From the NCBI GenBank assembly GCA_947652605.1, contig OX393576.1:10938575-11002574 (forward strand): 64,000 nt of DNA. Direction: 5' to 3'. Below, in pieces: positions 34,581 to 45,487 of this stretch. Under the pieces are notes generated by a model. The model ran no database searches, was not told the DNA's origin, and saw only the letters and a program-made list of their open reading frames with translations. Both the position numbers and the translations under genes were made by a program. Position 1 is the stretch's first letter, and each line of letters begins with the position of its first letter. This DNA comes from Elmis aenea. Taxonomy: Eukaryota > Arthropoda > Insecta > Coleoptera > Elmidae.

Positions 34581-35428
34581 AAAAAACTGGTACCTATGTT
34601 TTTGGAATAAACCAATTAAAAATCGGACAAATACAAACATATTAAAACATTTGTGAAAACGAACGTCAAATTAAACAACTATAAAATTCTTATGTTAGCA
34701 ATATCCTGAGTATTTTTTACTCCAAAACGTAAGACGCATTTTACTTTGTCTTCGTTTTTATACACCAATAGTAAGGCTTAAAAAAATTGCTTAGGGTCTT
34801 TGGGACCCAAATCCAGTATCAGAGTTGCTAATCACGATATTGAACGATATTTACTACTAAAGGTCAATTAACTTTGTTGTTAACTTTATAATATAAGCGA
34901 CTTACCAAACTGGCTTCTATAAACTGCCTCATAAAATTCGTGTTAGATTAGACAAAAAAGGAGAACAGGAAAAAATCCGGCTTAATTGATCAAGTTATTG
35001 TTTCTTAGAAGTTTGTTTTAGTGTCGGAACGAATCGAAATTGCTTTATTTTACTGTAATAGATAGATAATTGATTGTGTTGTCGGTGAATGATTTTTTTC
35101 AGAATCTATTAACACAAAATTTGTTTAATTAGTACATCTCAGTCCAATTGAAATTAAGTAGGATGTGAAAATAATATGAAACTACAGAAAGTAGAAAGAA
35201 GTTTTTAATAAAGTGTTAATTATAAAAATAATGTTTAGACCATAAAAAACGTAAATTAAATAAAAAGGTAATAAGTGCAAGAGTCTATTGCAAAAGTTGC
35301 TATTTTTTGTATCATTTAATTTGTTTTTTATTATTGTCTGTGAGGTATTTTTATTCTTAAAGATGTACCAAAGACTTGTAATTACATTTTGCTACTTTCT
35401 GTCTTGACATATTTTTTTCTCAGGCTTC

Positions 35429-36081
35429 CTTAATTGATTTTAAACAATAACCATTATAAATCAGGTAGGCCGGTCGTTGTAGTTTATGTTGTTTCCATGA
35501 CAACGAATCAAAAAACTAAAAGTTTTGAAAGCCTATTACTTGTCACACTATTAAATTCGTAAAAATGAACTTTTAAATAACGAAGAAAAACGCTATATGC
35601 TGCGAATTTTGTATTCATTGGTTAGGAATTCTATAAAACCGTATTTTTTCAAATTTGACAATGAAAGAAGAAACAAAATACCATGTGTGATACATCAATG
35701 GATTCAGAAAAATAAATGCTATTTGATTATGTAAATAGCAAAAATTGCCCCCATAAGAAAAAATAAAGTTGGTTGTCATAAAACAAAAACGAATCGATCT
35801 AGGAAAAATTTGTGACCACCATCCGATTCGGCTTAATAAGTTGCTTAGGCAATGTTTTTACACATTTGAAATATTTCATACTCCAACGGAGTTATAGACG
35901 ATTTTCAAAAATCGTATTTTCCGGTTTTCCTATTTTTTTCGTCTACTGTTTGACATATTTCCAATTTCTTTTAGATTATTATTGAGCACAAAATTTAGCA
36001 ACTTTGCCAAATTTAAACCTATACTCTGGTTATTATAATAAGCGATATCCCCATGCTTAAACTCGAATTTCAATCACCCTG
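35429..36081. mobile_element. Foldback element family B, copy 3 (right arm plus HTH start)
   Basis: Begins inside the inner left arm (CAGGTAGGCCGGTCGTTGTA). It includes the start of the HTH frame near 35564 with an extra base, then jumps near 35640 to the outer right arm. It ends with CGAATTTCAATCACCCTG and TATAG. Outer left arm and centre are deleted. Confidence 0.83.
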
Positions 36082-36850
36082 TATAGTTAAGTGATACCTA
36101 TTTCATGTGATAAAGAATGCCGTGTTGATTGTGTTACCTTAAAGTCTAAGTATAGTTAAATATTTTCGTCATTTTAAACAACCAATGCTTGTATAAATAA
36201 TTATTAAATCACCCACATAGATAAACAAAATTTAATTTAAATATTCTCAGTGTAAAAACCACATTCAAAAACAAATAGAATTCTATTATTATCGTATTAG
36301 TTGTTATTTTTGTACAACAAGGTCTCGTAAAGTAATCTACCTGTAGGTGTAGTCTACCGATCGAATATTAACTAAGTTTACTAATCAAATTAGCATCAAC
36401 GAATATATTTAAGTAAAACAATCAATACATGATCGAATCTATTAAAATCAGTTAAGTGAGCGGATTGTTAGGTATTGGTCTAAAGTGTTTTAAATTTCTA
36501 TTCGTATAATGAATTCGTGTTAATTGGTAACATATGTTTGTGTACACTTAGATAACGTTATAGTTTTGTAATCTTTTTAGTTCGTGCCATTTAGTTACGC
36601 GTCATTAATTTTAGAAATACTGCATTTGTCGTTCCAGTTTTGGCTAAATTTTATTACAGCATAATAACAAAAGTAATTACAAGCCAACTTCCTCCTTAAA
36701 ATAAGTTTTGTTTAAAATCACCCATCTTATTAGCTATAAATAATCTCTTGTGCGCCTTTCATTGAAGAAAATAAATGTTTTGTCTTACAATTAGCATTTT
36801 GTCCCTATCTGTAGCGGAACGTGGCGCAAGCTAATTCGAGACCTTTAAAG
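36082..36850. other. Unassigned A+T-rich stretch
   Basis: Nothing recognised. Confidence 0.45.
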
Positions 36851-37291
36851 CAGGAACCCGAACCAAACCGGAACTGGAACAAACCGGTGCTTTTTTCATG
36901 AACCGTGAACCGGAACTATATATTTTATTTAAAAAATCACAAAACCGCATAATCAAACCGAACCGACTGGTGTGAACCGGTTCAAACCGCTTCAACCGGT
37001 TCACACACGGTTTGGACCAATTTTTTTTTGAAATGACATTGTACGTTTTTTATTTTCATAATTTTGTAACATTTTACCCCAAAAATAAAAAAATTTCAAA
37101 CAGTTCAAATTATAAATATGCATTCTCATCATATTTTGCATCGAATCGGAACCGGAACTAAGCCGCTGCCGAACCTTTAACCGAATTATTATGAAGTAAA
37201 CACCGGTGGTTCGTTACGTAAACCGAAAAGTTAAAATTTATCGAACCGGTAACCAGATCTGAAACGTTACTCTTTGCGGTACGGGTCCCTG
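36851..37291. mobile_element. hAT-like MITE rich in AACCGG words
   Basis: Ends CAGGAACCCGAACC and GTACGGGTCCCTG are approximate inverses. Flanks CTTTAAAG and ATTTAAAA match at 6 of 8 positions. GAACCGG/CCGGTTC words recur many times in both halves, including GTGAACCGGTTC near 36975. No coding content. Confidence 0.68.
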
Positions 37292-38174
37292 ATTTAAAAT
37301 CTTTTAAATGCACATCTTAATTTTTTTACGATAAGAATACATACAACTGAACATTACATAAAGAAAACAAGCATTTTAAATATTACAATGTTAAATCGCT
37401 CTTGTTTTAAGTGACAAAATGCTAAAACAAATTATTATTCTGAACTATCACGCGAAATCAATTAGTCTCAATTAAGTTTATACAATATTACTGCGTTAGA
37501 AATGCAATGGTGGAATATTAATGAGACATATTTAATAAGCAAAACACAGTTGTATAATTAATTATTTAGTGGTAGAGAACTTATTAATTACTATTAATAA
37601 GATAAATGAAATATTTGTGGTATTTTATTGACATGATATCTATTTTTAATCAAGGTTAGTAATTGAACAAATCGGTTTTAGACGGTTTTGCATACTCTTT
37701 CTTTATAATTGGCGTTTTTTTAAAGGTGGATGAGTTTTGTTTTTGTTAAAAATAACAGCTAAATATTTCTTATTTAAATTGGTTAATACCAATTCAAAGT
37801 TTTGTTGTAGGTAATGAATTTAAAAGTTTTTACTAACACCAAACTTTATCGCCCCGCTATTTAAATATGCGATTTTTTTACAAACGCCTGTGATTTAATC
37901 CAAAATTTATCAATTAATTCAAATGTTTTTAAAAATATTTGCACAAAACTTGCTATTTTACTTCTTTGTGTTCTTCATGTGTGCTGTGTTAAAGTCATTT
38001 TACATGGTAAATCATAGAAGTGTTAAACTGAACGAGATTTTTATTATGAATGATGTACTTAGCCTATAAAGTTTCCTGAAGATGATAAATTTTCTTCTCA
38101 GTTTTTAGAAACTCACAGAAGGTTTTTGCAAAACCTCAAAGCTCCACTTTTGAAAATCCCCGATTTATCTTCTT
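37292..38174. other. Unassigned A+T-rich stretch
   Basis: Nothing recognised. Confidence 0.45.
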
Positions 38175-38480
38175 CTTCCTGTACATCTTTTGGTGTCGAG
38201 ATATTTTTCCTATTTCTTGATTATCTTCTCCATCTATATCTATTACTGGCTAACTGTGGCACATCTCTCCATCTGATTCCTTTTTTTTTCTATTCCATGT
38301 CTCACTTCGTCTTCCCATTTTTTCTTAGTCTTGCTCTGCTTCTTTTTCGCTCAAACTTCGTTTTCATCCCTATTTTTCGTACCTGTTTTCTTGCATGCAT
38401 GGTAGATGTCCCAGCCATCTTTATTAGTTTGTCTCCATATTTTTCTTTGTGTCTTTTACTCCTAGGCTTTTTATGAGTTA
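38175..38480 (-). mobile_element. LINE1 copy 3: C-terminal scrap
   Basis: Aligns by eye with 1-530 of LINE1 copy 1 (minus the hAT MITE): CTAACTGTGGCA, CATGTCTCACT, CGCTCAAACTTCGT, TTGCATGCAT, GATGTCCCAGCCATCTT. The minus strand gives short pieces such as RWRDVPQLAS and KKWEDEVRH, the LINE tail. Because it lacks the MITE, it is a paralogous empty site for the insertion at 90-347. Confidence 0.65.
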
Positions 38481-39719
38481 CACATACCTTTTTATCGTGT
38501 TTCTTGTACTAAATACTTATGCTGGCCAGGTCTTATGGACCCATCGTTTTGATGATTCCCTTTCAGCTTTCTCTATTCTTAGCTTTTTGGTTTTGTGCTT
38601 TTCCATTCTTTTGTTATTGTTCCCAGTGACGTCTTTTCTATTCTTGCCTTTTTTCTTTTCCTCTGTCGAATGCTTTGGGAACAGTTTTAGTTATTCTTTC
38701 TTTTAGAAGTCTGTAAAATTTTTTCAAGCATCCTAAATCTGTGTTGTTTTGATGCTGGTCTTTTGTGCGTGTAATTTTACAATTATTTATTCTACTTCAT
38801 TTACTCCTTTAATTTCATTTTTTGCTTTTTCTGTTTGTCCTCTTTTCTTACTCCATCTTTTGTCGTACATTGACAGGATCTTCTCCGATGGTTCATTTCC
38901 ATTGCTTATGTTATCCGCTCTCAATGTGTGGATTTGGTCCAAACTCTGGCCTATAAACAATCAGCTTTGTAAAGCGATTTAAATATATGGATTTAGCCCG
39001 TTAATAATACTGTTTTTAATTGTTAAATTATTGCTACGTCTTTTTCTAGTTTATTTCCTTAACATAGAAGCGTCCAGGAACACATAATAATAACGTATAA
39101 GCTTATTTTTGTACTATAAGTCGTTTACTGTGATAAAATCTTATTCAACGGTTTCTGTGTACATTCAACCGAAGATAAAAAGTTTCATTTGATACCTCAA
39201 CAATTAAACAATGCAGTTGCGGTGTGTTTATCTTTAAAAAGCTGACTGGATTTTGTAATTCAGTCATGAAGCATATTGCAAGAGGAGTTCTCCTTGTTCG
39301 CTAGCGTCGAGTTTCAAAACGTACACACGCTGATTGCATATGAAGTGCATATTCAATGAATCGACCTTGATGCAAAAAAAAAAATCTGCACCGTTGTCTC
39401 ACGCCGGAGGTTCACACCATAACGTTTCCTATGGCACCGCTTTTCAAGTGTATAGTGTACAGCTATAGGTTTACAAAGTTTACACTAAATAAAAGTAGCA
39501 TTTTAACTTGTAAAATGTAATCAACGTTAAGTTTTTTATGTGTCTAATCAATTTACCGGTATTGATTTTAACGATGTGTTAACGACTCAAAGTTATTGTG
39601 CGAAAAACAAAGATCTTATTTGCTTTGTTTTGGTATAAACGTGACATATGTAAATTGAAACTTTGGTTAAACTTATTGAATTTGTTGTCTATTATGATTT
39701 TATTCTTTAAAAATGATTA
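38481..39719. other. Unassigned stretch, T-rich on the plus strand at its left
   Basis: 38481-38990 keeps the strongly T-rich plus-strand composition of a minus-strand LINE, and may be further LINE sequence (e.g. FYRLLKERITKTVPKAFDRG near 38680), but no motif is decisive. The rest is plain A+T-rich DNA. Confidence 0.35.
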
Positions 39720-40363
39720 TTTTATTATTATTATTTCCGCGGAGGTGGTCCATTTTCGGGTTCCTGTACCTATTGGTTTATTGTACCCTCTGGTGATAGC
39801 CCCTTAAAGAAGTCCTGTCTTTTTGAAAAACTCCAGGATTTTCTTTAAGGGTTTTTTTCTTAACTTTTCTTGGTTGACTTTTTCCATCCCTAGAAGTCTA
39901 CGCCGATAGGGTGCGAATCCTTCACACTGGCAATATTACGTGAAGAGGAGTTTCTTCTTCTTTACGACATCCTCTGCACATATCGGAGAAGTGTTTGTTT
40001 AGCCCACAGTATCCTGTGACGAGTCCTATGGCTGCTCTGGTGTCTGATCTGCTCATCCTGGGCATTGGTTCTGTCTTTTCTTTAGAGACCATTGACAGGA
40101 TTGTCTTAGAATGGGCTTGTCCTGCAACTTTTTTCCAATGAGCATTATGCCCTTGTATTAATATGTCATTAAGACACCGCTTGGCTGTTCCATGGGATGT
40201 ACCAACTGCGGGTTCTGGCCCGAAGAAAGGTGTCTCGCTGCCAATTTTGGCTAGGCGATCTGCCTTCTCGTTCGCTGGTATGTTAGTGTGCCCTGGGCAC
40301 CATACCAGTTTAATATTATCCCTGCTTCCTAGCACGTTGAGTGCCCGTATGCAGTTCAGAACA
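39720..40363 (-). mobile_element. 5'-truncated RNase-H-bearing LINE with 13-bp target duplication
   Basis: The insertion is flanked by TTAAAAATGATTA (39707-39719) and TTAAAAATAATTA (40364-40376), 12 of 13 identical. On the minus strand it ends at the left in an AAT-rich tail (39720-39736). It contains only the end of the second ORF: RNase H C-terminal half, a cysteine/histidine cluster and the 3' UTR. It is unlike LINE1-3, which lack RNase H. This places it with I/Jockey/R1-type LINEs as an inference. Confidence 0.88.
39922..40363 (-). pseudogene. LINE RNase H domain, C-terminal part
   Basis: The frame runs from the 5' truncation (VLNCIRALNVLGSRDNIK) into LVWCPGHTNIPANEKADRLA. In this stretch the H of PGH and the D of KADRLA correspond to RNase H active-site positions. 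AKIGSETPFFGPEP and a Cys/His cluster (C-x5-H-x4-MCRGCRKEEETPLH) follow near the end, a layout common to insect LINE ORF2 tails. The catalytic aspartates of the N-terminal half are missing by truncation, so it is not active. Confidence 0.88.
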
Positions 40364-40376
40364 TTAAAAATAATTA

Positions 40377-41479
40377 GCTTTGCGTTTTAACATCTATTGG
40401 GCATTTAAGATCTTATAAGATATTTGAAGTGTGTCTGACTAAAATTAAAAGTTTAAATGATTATTTCTTTCTTATGATTAAAAAAAGTATTGTAGTTCTT
40501 ATAAAATTGTAAGTTTTTAATGGCTACTGATAAGTTGTAATTAGGAATGCCCCAAATAATGTTATTAATATTTTTTGGGCGTGCATATCCCAAACATATT
40601 TAATCTGGCCATTCCTAATCACTTCTAGAACTATTACAAGTACATAACACAATAATTAAATCAATATTTGTACTTCTAATAATTATTATCAGCTCTTTAT
40701 AAGCCTTTGGATTGTTATATATGTAATTTTGGAACTGAAAGCAAGTACTACTTGTAACTATTTAAATTTTTTGGGCTTTCGCTACATGTAAATATTTCAA
40801 CTGAAAAATGCTGGAGTTGTTTGAGTGATATTGACATAAATTAGTTTCATAAAAATTTATTTTTTAGCTTAAATTTTTTTATTTCGAAATCGTTCTAGCA
40901 ACTCTGCAAGAATTTCTTCATAAAGAACGATATTTTTAATTGATTTCCAATTGTTTTAATTGAATGTTCGCTGACTTTTAAACCTTTTTAAATGATGTAT
41001 TTAAAGAACATTTAATTTTGTAATATATTGTTAGTATAGTATAGGACGAAATCTTCCTTTTTTTCGGTTTGATACGCCACTGGCGTTTTGTGATGAAACT
41101 TTAATAGGAGAAGGCGAAGTTTGTTGCTTAATTAACAAAACAAATTATAATTTGCGTTCTTCTTGTTACTTTTAAAACATAATTTGCATATAACGTGGGA
41201 AATTACAAAGCCGTGCTTATTATTTTTACAACAAAAACGATCCATCTCGGTACACACAGACGTTCATAAATAATCCTTTCATTAAAATGATTAATGTCAA
41301 ATAGTGTTATTTCGAAAGTGTTCTAATTCAATTGTTTACCCGTCTTGCAGCAGATCCATGTAATGAGTTTGCATCACAATTAAGTTGTTGTGCTATTTGG
41401 TGGGCCATTGTAGTGTTGTTTTATTGATAAATAATTAAGAGATATTTAAAATATTTTAATGGCAATTTACTTGTTCCAG
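40377..41479. other. Presumed intron or intergenic DNA upstream of the exon
   Basis: A+T-rich, no repeats recognised. The last bases before 41480 form a normal splice acceptor (TTTACTTGTTCCAG). Confidence 0.45.
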
Positions 41480-41665
41480 ATGCTGATCTATTTCTTTCTG
41501 GAAGCGCCGTTCGGCACTTAATGTATCTGGAAACCATTCAAGAGGAAACATCGGATGATTTACGGTCTGAAAGTGATTTTTCTGGATCGCGTTCGTCTTA
41601 CGCTGGATGGCTGGCCACGGATTCGGAATCAGGATCAGTGATACGTCTCGACAAAATAGGACTAG
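41480..41665 (+). CDS. Internal coding exon, 186 bp, symmetric phase 1-1, of an unidentified host gene
   Basis: A TTTACTTGTTCCAG acceptor ends at 41479 and a CTAG/GTAATT donor follows 41665. Exactly between them one frame is open: two bases of a split codon, 61 codons, then one base. The exon is therefore a symmetric 1-1 cassette divisible by three. The peptide starts ADLFLSGSAVRHLMYLETIQ, continues EETSDDLRSESDFSGSRSSY and AGWLATDSESGSVIRLDKIG. It is acidic and serine-rich, without a domain that I recognise; it resembles a regulatory linker with many potential phosphosites. Codon usage and base composition are strikingly unlike the flanks. No partner exons were found in the window, implying introns of many kilobases. 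Confidence 0.72.
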
Positions 41666-41934
41666 GTAATTATCACTTCTTTTATTTGATAATAACATTA
41701 ATTTAGTTAAAAGTGCGAATTGGTATACTTAAATTTTTAAACCGTTGTCAAAATGCATGGTAAAAGTTATTTTTGCTAAGGACTAAGGACAACTCAAGGT
41801 TTTGTTCATCGTTAAATTACTACTATTATTAGTTAAATTCAGTGTAATTGTTTTAGCCGTATCGTGATGCTTTTTAAGTGAATTGCGTTTTTGAATGTCA
41901 GAGAAGCAAGCGCATGTTTTTTACGGCGACTATT
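41666..41934. other. Presumed intron start downstream of the exon
   Basis: Plain A+T-rich sequence following the GTAATT donor. Confidence 0.4.
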
Positions 41935-41977
41935 TAAATGAGCAATAGATAAAATAAAACGTGCATTAATTGTGAGC

Positions 41978-42052
41978 ATTTAGTAAAATAATTGTGCATT
42001 TAGTAAAATAATTGTGCATTTAGTAAAATATTTGTGCATTAAAAAAATTATT
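41978..42052. repeat. Short tandem repeat, 20-bp unit
   Basis: GTGCATTTAGTAAAATAATT and close variants occur three to four times head to tail, grading into looser copies further right. Confidence 0.85.
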
Positions 42053-42437
42053 AGATCATTACAAAAAACGAATGTGCAATAAATAAATTTGTTTGTAAAT
42101 ATATAAAAACATTTGAGCAATATTTAAAAAAAAAATGGCATTAGAATAAATGCTTGCGCATTTTAAAATGTGGATGTTCCTTTAATAATATATTTGTACA
42201 CTTAAATAAATAAATGTGCAATACATTCGTACCTCTACAAAAATATATAAACATCTCAAAAAATATTTGATCATTAGAAAAATTACATTCCCAATAGTTT
42301 AATTAAATCACCATTTAAATATTGAATGCGCGCATTCATTAAATTATTTGAACCACCAGAAAAATATTTTGTAACCTAAAACGAATAATATGTGCACTAA
42401 CTTTGAGATGCGATGTTAGCAACCACCGTAGATGTAG

Positions 42438-42650
42438 ATTATTATACTACCAATAGAAGTTGAAAAATGGAGAGATGGCCGATGTACTTGCCCAAAATTT
42501 AAAAAAAAATACATATGTAAACATTTACTAGGTGTTGCAATTAGGTTTAAATATGTTAATGCTCCTTTAGAAGCAAAGAATTTGGCAATAGGAACAAAAC
42601 GAAAACGGGGGCGGCCATCAAAAGCGAGAAAAGCTATGATCGTTCAATAA
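42438..42650 (+). pseudogene. SWIM-type zinc finger, C terminus of a MULE-like transposase
   Basis: After an in-frame TAG the frame reads VEKWRDGRCTCPKFKKKY, then ICKHLLGVAIRFKYVNAP. It continues through LAIGTKRKRGRPSKARKAM to a TAA at 42648. The zinc ligands fit the SWIM pattern C-x-C-x(n)-C-x-H: CTC, then ICKH. KRKRGRPSKA is an AT-hook-like basic tail often found at the end of these proteins. The catalytic DDE region expected upstream is absent or eroded. Inverted repeats start about 14 bp after the stop. Confidence 0.8.
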
Positions 42651-43134
42651 AATAAGGCACCTATTTAAACGGGCATTATTTAAATATACATGAGCCTTAA
42701 AAACGAATACTTTAAGCAATAGAATTATAAATATTTAGGTATATTTAGGTTATAGGCTAGGGGAGATTTTTTTTTACAGCAAACATTTAATTTATCGACA
42801 AAATGTTTTATCATTTGCTTAAAAGATATATTTCTTTCATGCTAAATATTTATTATTATTTTTAATATTTCTAATGCACAAAGTATTCGTTTTAATGCAC
42901 ATGTATATTTAAATAATGCCCGCTTAAATTGTACCCTGATGTTTGTTTGTTATGAAATATTGTTTAATTCCTTTAATAAAATAAATTGAAAAATATTAAA
43001 CGGTTTGTTTGTCTTTAAAAATGGTTTAGATGGAGTAAAGTTAAATAAAATATGTTGTAAAATACTTCAAATTCGATCCACATAGGGTGTAAAGTCCAAT
43101 GACAAAATTTTATCATTTTGTTTGAAAGATATAT

Positions 43135-43535
43135 TGATTTCATGCTAAATATTTAATTATTCTATTGCTCAAAGTATTCGTTTTAGGGCACATGTACCTA
43201 TATATTTAAATAATGCTCGCTAAATCGCACCCATATTTGATGATTCTATTGCTCAAAGTATTCGTTTTAGGGCACATGTACATTATATTTAAATAATGCA
43301 CATTATAGTGTTTTTTATTTAAAATAAAATATTTATTTAATGCGCACTTTTTAATACTTTATTGCACAGAAAAGTCGTTTTAGGGCACACTACAAATAAA
43401 ATATTGCTCAAAGTAAATTTTTTTATGTAAAATAGATATATTATTTAATGCTAAATATTTATTGTTCTATTGCTCAAAGTATTTCTTTTAGGGCACATGT
43501 ATATTTAACTAATGCACGCTTAAATCTCACCCGTT
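43135..43535. repeat. Three direct copies of a roughly 75-bp block
   Basis: TCTATTGCTCAAAGTATT, GGGCACATGTA and ATTTAAATAATGC-like words recur at about 43152, 43242 and 43454. All are inverse to the block at 42670-42722. Confidence 0.78.
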
Positions 43536-43540
43536 TTTTA

Positions 43541-44161
43541 CTATTAAACGGGGCCACTTTTAGACAGTTGACTACTCATAAAGGTAGTTTTTTTTTCGAC
43601 TTACTTAAATACTAAAATCTACAATCTATTTATGATTATTTGCAAGATCATAATCTTGTTCTTAATGCTACTAAGTCAGCTTGGACGCATTTTGGAAATC
43701 GAAAAATTGTTTTTGAACTAAATAACTCGATTGCTATCAATGTCAACGGTAATAGTGTGCTATTTGTGTTATAGAATCTCTTAAATCATGGGGCTTTAGT
43801 TCCCTCTAAGTTTTCTTATAGCGTGGCGCTACAAAAGTGCAGCTTATTAAAAAAAAATCAGACAAGAATAATTGAGCAATATTTTTATAAATTATTTTAA
43901 TGATAAGATAGAATGTATACAGCAAAACAACATACATAACAAAAAAAGTTTACAACACATTCACACTTTATATTACTATACGGTTTTTGCAAGATACGTG
44001 TTCAAAAAAATCGCGACTAGAGTTTTTTGACATCAATAGATGCGCCCTTGTTTGGGCCTTATTTTAAGACTAATTTTGGGCTTTATTTTAAATTGGATAA
44101 AACGCAGATAAGTATACGGGTGCTGGTGGTCTGACGCTAAATGGAAACAAAACCTTTTATA
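43541..44161. other. Stretch holding a LINE RT scrap
   Basis: Besides the 43616-43774 frame this holds only A+T-rich sequence. Confidence 0.4.
43616..43774 (+). pseudogene. Non-LTR reverse transcriptase scrap (post-active-site region)
   Basis: The open frame reads LQSIYDYLQDHNLVLNATKS, then AWTHFGNRKIVF and NNSIAINVNGNSV before a TAG. In LINE reverse transcriptases the helix after the YADD box has the form L-Q-x-x-L-x-x-x-x-x-W-x-x-x-N-x-L-x-L-N-x-x-K-S/T, ending W-x-x-F-G. The fit is good, but YADD itself is missing. It does not match LINE1-3 in the window, so it represents another family. Confidence 0.6.
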
Positions 44162-45487
44162 CAGGGTGATTCAAATTCGAGGGCGACCATGGGGATTATT
44201 ATAATAGCTAGAGTATAAGTTTAAATTTGGCAAAGTTGCTAAATTTCGTGCTTATTAATAATCCGAAGAGGAACTGGAAATATCTCAATCGGTATTCGGT
44301 AAAATTAGGAAAAACCAGAAAATACGATTTATGAAATAGTTTATAACTTCTTTGGAGTATAAAATATTTCAAATGTGTAAAAACATTGCTTAAGCAACTT
44401 CTTAAACCGTAATAAAAAAAAAAAAGTTTTAAACAATAACCATATTAAATCAGGTAGGCCGGTCATTGTAGTTTATGTTGTTTTCATGACAACCAATTAA
44501 CAAACTAAGAGTTTTGAAAGCCTATTACTACTTGTCACATTAACAAATTCGTAAAAATGAACTTTAATAACGAAGGAAAACGCGATATGCTGCGAATTTT
44601 TTATTCATTGAATAGGAATGCTATATTGTCAAGTCAACGATATGCAGAAACATGTTCAGAAAGAAGACAACCCTCGCCCTCGCACACATATTTTTGTTGG
44701 GTTAGACAAAAACTTAGGGAAATATGGGGCTTTTGCTAAACCGAGAAGATAATATGGCATAAAGGTTTCAGATGAAAGTAAAACAAACATTTTTATTACA
44801 AACAGATCCGGAAAAAACACTATTTTCTACGTTAAACAGAAACTTAAGTAAATTGCTTAAAAGCATGTGATAAAGTATAACAAAACTTAAAAGAACGGTA
44901 TAAAAAAATCGCAGTATCTCGCATTTTTCTTCGTTATTTAAGTTCATTTTTACGAATTTATTAATGTAACAATTAACAGGCTTTCAAAACGTTTAGCTTG
45001 TTGATCGGTTGTCACGGAAACAACATAAACTACAACGACCGGCCAACCTGATTTATAGTTTTCAAACTTGACAATGAAAGAAGAAGTAAAATACCATGTG
45101 TGATACATCAATGGATTCAGAAAAATAAATGCTATTTGATTGTGTAAATAGCAAAAACTGCGCCCTTAAGAAAAAATAAAATTGGTTGCTATGAAACAAA
45201 AACGATTCGATCTGTGAAAAATTTTTGACCAATATTCGATTCGGCTTAAAAAGTTGCTTGGCAATGATTTTACACATTTGAAATAAATCAAGCTCCAAAG
45301 GAGTTATAGACGATTTTCAAAAATCGTATTTTTCCCAATTATCTCGGATACCGTTTGAGATTTTTCCAATTTCTCTTCGTATTATTAATGAGCACCGCAT
45401 TTAACAAATTTGCCAATGTTAAACCTATACTCTAGCTATTATAATAAGCGAGATCCTTATGCTTAATCTCGAATATCAATGACCCTG
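44162..45487. mobile_element. Foldback element family B, copy 2 (opposite orientation to B1)
   Basis: CAGGGTGATTCAAATTCGAG at the left, inverse ending ATCAATGACCCTG at the right, with TA directly outside both ends (44160-44161, 45488-45489). Arm blocks such as AGGTAGGCCGGTCATTGTAG near 44453 have inverses near 45030. The HTH frame lies on the plus strand here, whereas in B1 it lies on the minus strand, so the two insertions are in opposite orientation. It lacks the hairpin MITE of B1. Confidence 0.88.
44557..44739 (+). pseudogene. DUF4817-like helix-turn-helix fragment in foldback B2
   Basis: A 60-codon frame begins MNFNNEGKRDMLRIFYSLNR and continues with NAILSSQRYAETCSERRQPS and HTYFCWVRQKLREIWGF. 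The pattern (E-x-x-D-M-L-x-I-Y, RNA, RRQPS, F-x-x-x-x-x-x-L-R-E-x-G) matches the DUF4817 helix-turn-helix seen in insect transposon-related proteins. The frame stops directly after, while the DNA continues to resemble the B1 version (AKPR..., VSDES) in another frame. No catalytic region is attached. Confidence 0.7.

Larger units (their letters stand above)
32716..35428. other. Largely unassigned stretch with one coding-like relic
   Basis: Contains the 33306-33566 frame, an (AT)n run at about 34562-34580, and an isolated foldback-type terminus TACAGGGTGTTTAAGTTG at 34225 with no partner found. The remainder is A+T-rich and featureless. Confidence 0.4.
41935..43540 (+). mobile_element. MULE-type DNA transposon remnant with repetitive arms
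   Basis: The centre encodes a SWIM zinc finger (42438-42650). Left of it lies a degenerate direct-repeat tract with exact 20-bp units (GTGCATTTAGTAAAATAATT, about 41980-42040) and looser GTGCA-TTA words. Just after the stop codon, GGGCATTATTTAAATATACA through AACGAATACTTTAAGCAATA (about 42670-42722) is present in inverse orientation at about 43152-43233, 43242-43300 and 43454-43530. These inverted blocks look like terminal or subterminal repeats. SWIM fingers are typical of Mutator-like (MULE) transposases. Exact ends and duplication were not resolved. Confidence 0.62.
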
